In this document: in pieces, positions 63,874-64,000 of the stretch
How the letters are laid out: each line of letters opens with the position of its first letter
How positions within the stretch are numbered: the stretch's first letter is position 1
Source: DATLMR01 sp964615905
Lineage (GTDB): Bacteria; Acidobacteriota; Blastocatellia; UBA7656
NCBI GenBank assembly: GCA_964615905.1
Contig: CAZTUB010000022.1
Span: 1 to 64,000, forward strand
Reading direction: 5' to 3'
Length of the DNA stretch: 64,000 nt
Notes under the pieces: generated by a model
What the model was told of the DNA's origin: nothing
What the model saw: only the letters and a program-made list of their open reading frames with translations
Database searches by the model: none
Translations under genes and position numbers: made by a program

Positions 63874-64000
63874 ATGATGCTGACCCAACTTAGGATAGAA
63901 TTTTTTAAACTGACCCGCTCGAAAAGTTTTTACCTCTCGTTCATCGCGCTCGTCGGATTTATCGTCTTGATGCTCTGGGGGTTTTACTCCTACAGCGAGC
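63874..64000 (+). CDS. ABC-2 type permease, 5' end only
   Basis: The frame from ATG 63874 (or ATG 63877) runs off the window. Its 42 visible residues begin MMLTQLRIEFFKLTRSKSFYLSFIALVGFIVLMLWGF, typical of ABC-2 exporter permeases with a short cytoplasmic N-terminus and first membrane helix. AGAGG precedes the start. Usually an ATPase gene accompanies it, presumably outside the window. Confidence 0.65.
   Translation, partial: MMLTQLRIEFFKLTRSKSFYLSFIALVGFIVLMLWGFYSYSE

Overview
The window looks like chromosomal DNA of an Acidobacteriota member, possibly of the Blastocatellia type, with moderate GC. The main pointer is the protein at 32123-33760, which has the VWA-related domain architecture I associate with Acidobacteriota. 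The many secreted dehydrogenase-like enzymes, GMC and SMP-30 proteins, and the long one-strand gene runs with strong GGAGG ribosome sites fit this. No rRNA or tRNA gene was seen. Taxonomy is inference, because no marker gene is present.

Layout: (1) 0.6-6.5 kb holds exported redox proteins (PQQ sugar dehydrogenase, di-haem peroxidase-like protein) and a ChaN/Tiki-like protein. (2) 6.9-12.2 kb, minus strand, is a glycan-modification block: two sulfotransferase-type proteins, a GT9, a GT-A-like protein and a DrrAB-type ABC exporter. (3) 12.4-15.1 kb is a Tat-exported multicopper oxidase with a small cupredoxin. (4) 15.4-19.4 kb is a molybdenum/tungsten locus: a ModC-like ATPase, a methyltransferase and two paralogous molybdenum-storage-protein subunits. 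(5) 19.4-26.5 kb, minus strand, is a tight biosynthetic operon: ChbG/YdjC deacetylase, three methyltransferases, two GT4 enzymes, a GTP cyclohydrolase II-RibD reductase fusion and a decayed alcohol dehydrogenase. (6) 27.8-28.5 kb is a HigBA toxin-antitoxin pair. (7) 28.5-32.1 kb is a siroheme/sulfate-assimilation operon (cobA-cysH-sir) behind a structured leader that ends in an intrinsic terminator. (8) 35.2-57.5 kb is a long plus-strand run: a subtilase-CBM48 fusion, an aquaporin, spondin, HbpS-cupin and gluconolactonase-like proteins, then a 2023-residue pseudokinase/ATPase/GAF/sigma-54 activator. Behind the activator come a sigma-54 promoter with palindromic upstream sites, a STAS protein, an ECF sigma factor, a GMC oxidoreductase, a VOC protein, a flavin reductase, a GH63-type glucosidase, a glucose dehydrogenase and a glycogen debranching enzyme. 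(9) 59.2-62.3 kb is a module of an AAA ATPase, a ribbon-helix-helix protein and a tyrosine recombinase. (10) The end holds a PhoPQ-related protein and the start of an ABC-2 permease.

How the parts may work together: region 8 reads as glycogen/oligosaccharide mobilisation followed by direct glucose oxidation (debranching enzyme, glucosidase, glucose dehydrogenase, gluconolactonase). At least its middle part appears to be under the sigma-54 activator encoded there. Regions 4 and 5 lie together but on opposite strands and probably have separate functions.

The strongest unusual signals are: tandem octamer arrays (CAGCCACC, each headed by GTGGC) inside the ribbon-helix-helix gene, read in all three codon frames and so apparently kept as DNA rather than protein; the unassigned structured leader before cobA; the self-contained sigma-54 circuit around the giant activator; the molybdenum-storage pair with no nitrogenase gene in view; and the RibA-RibD fusion without a deaminase inside a glycosyltransferase/methyltransferase operon.
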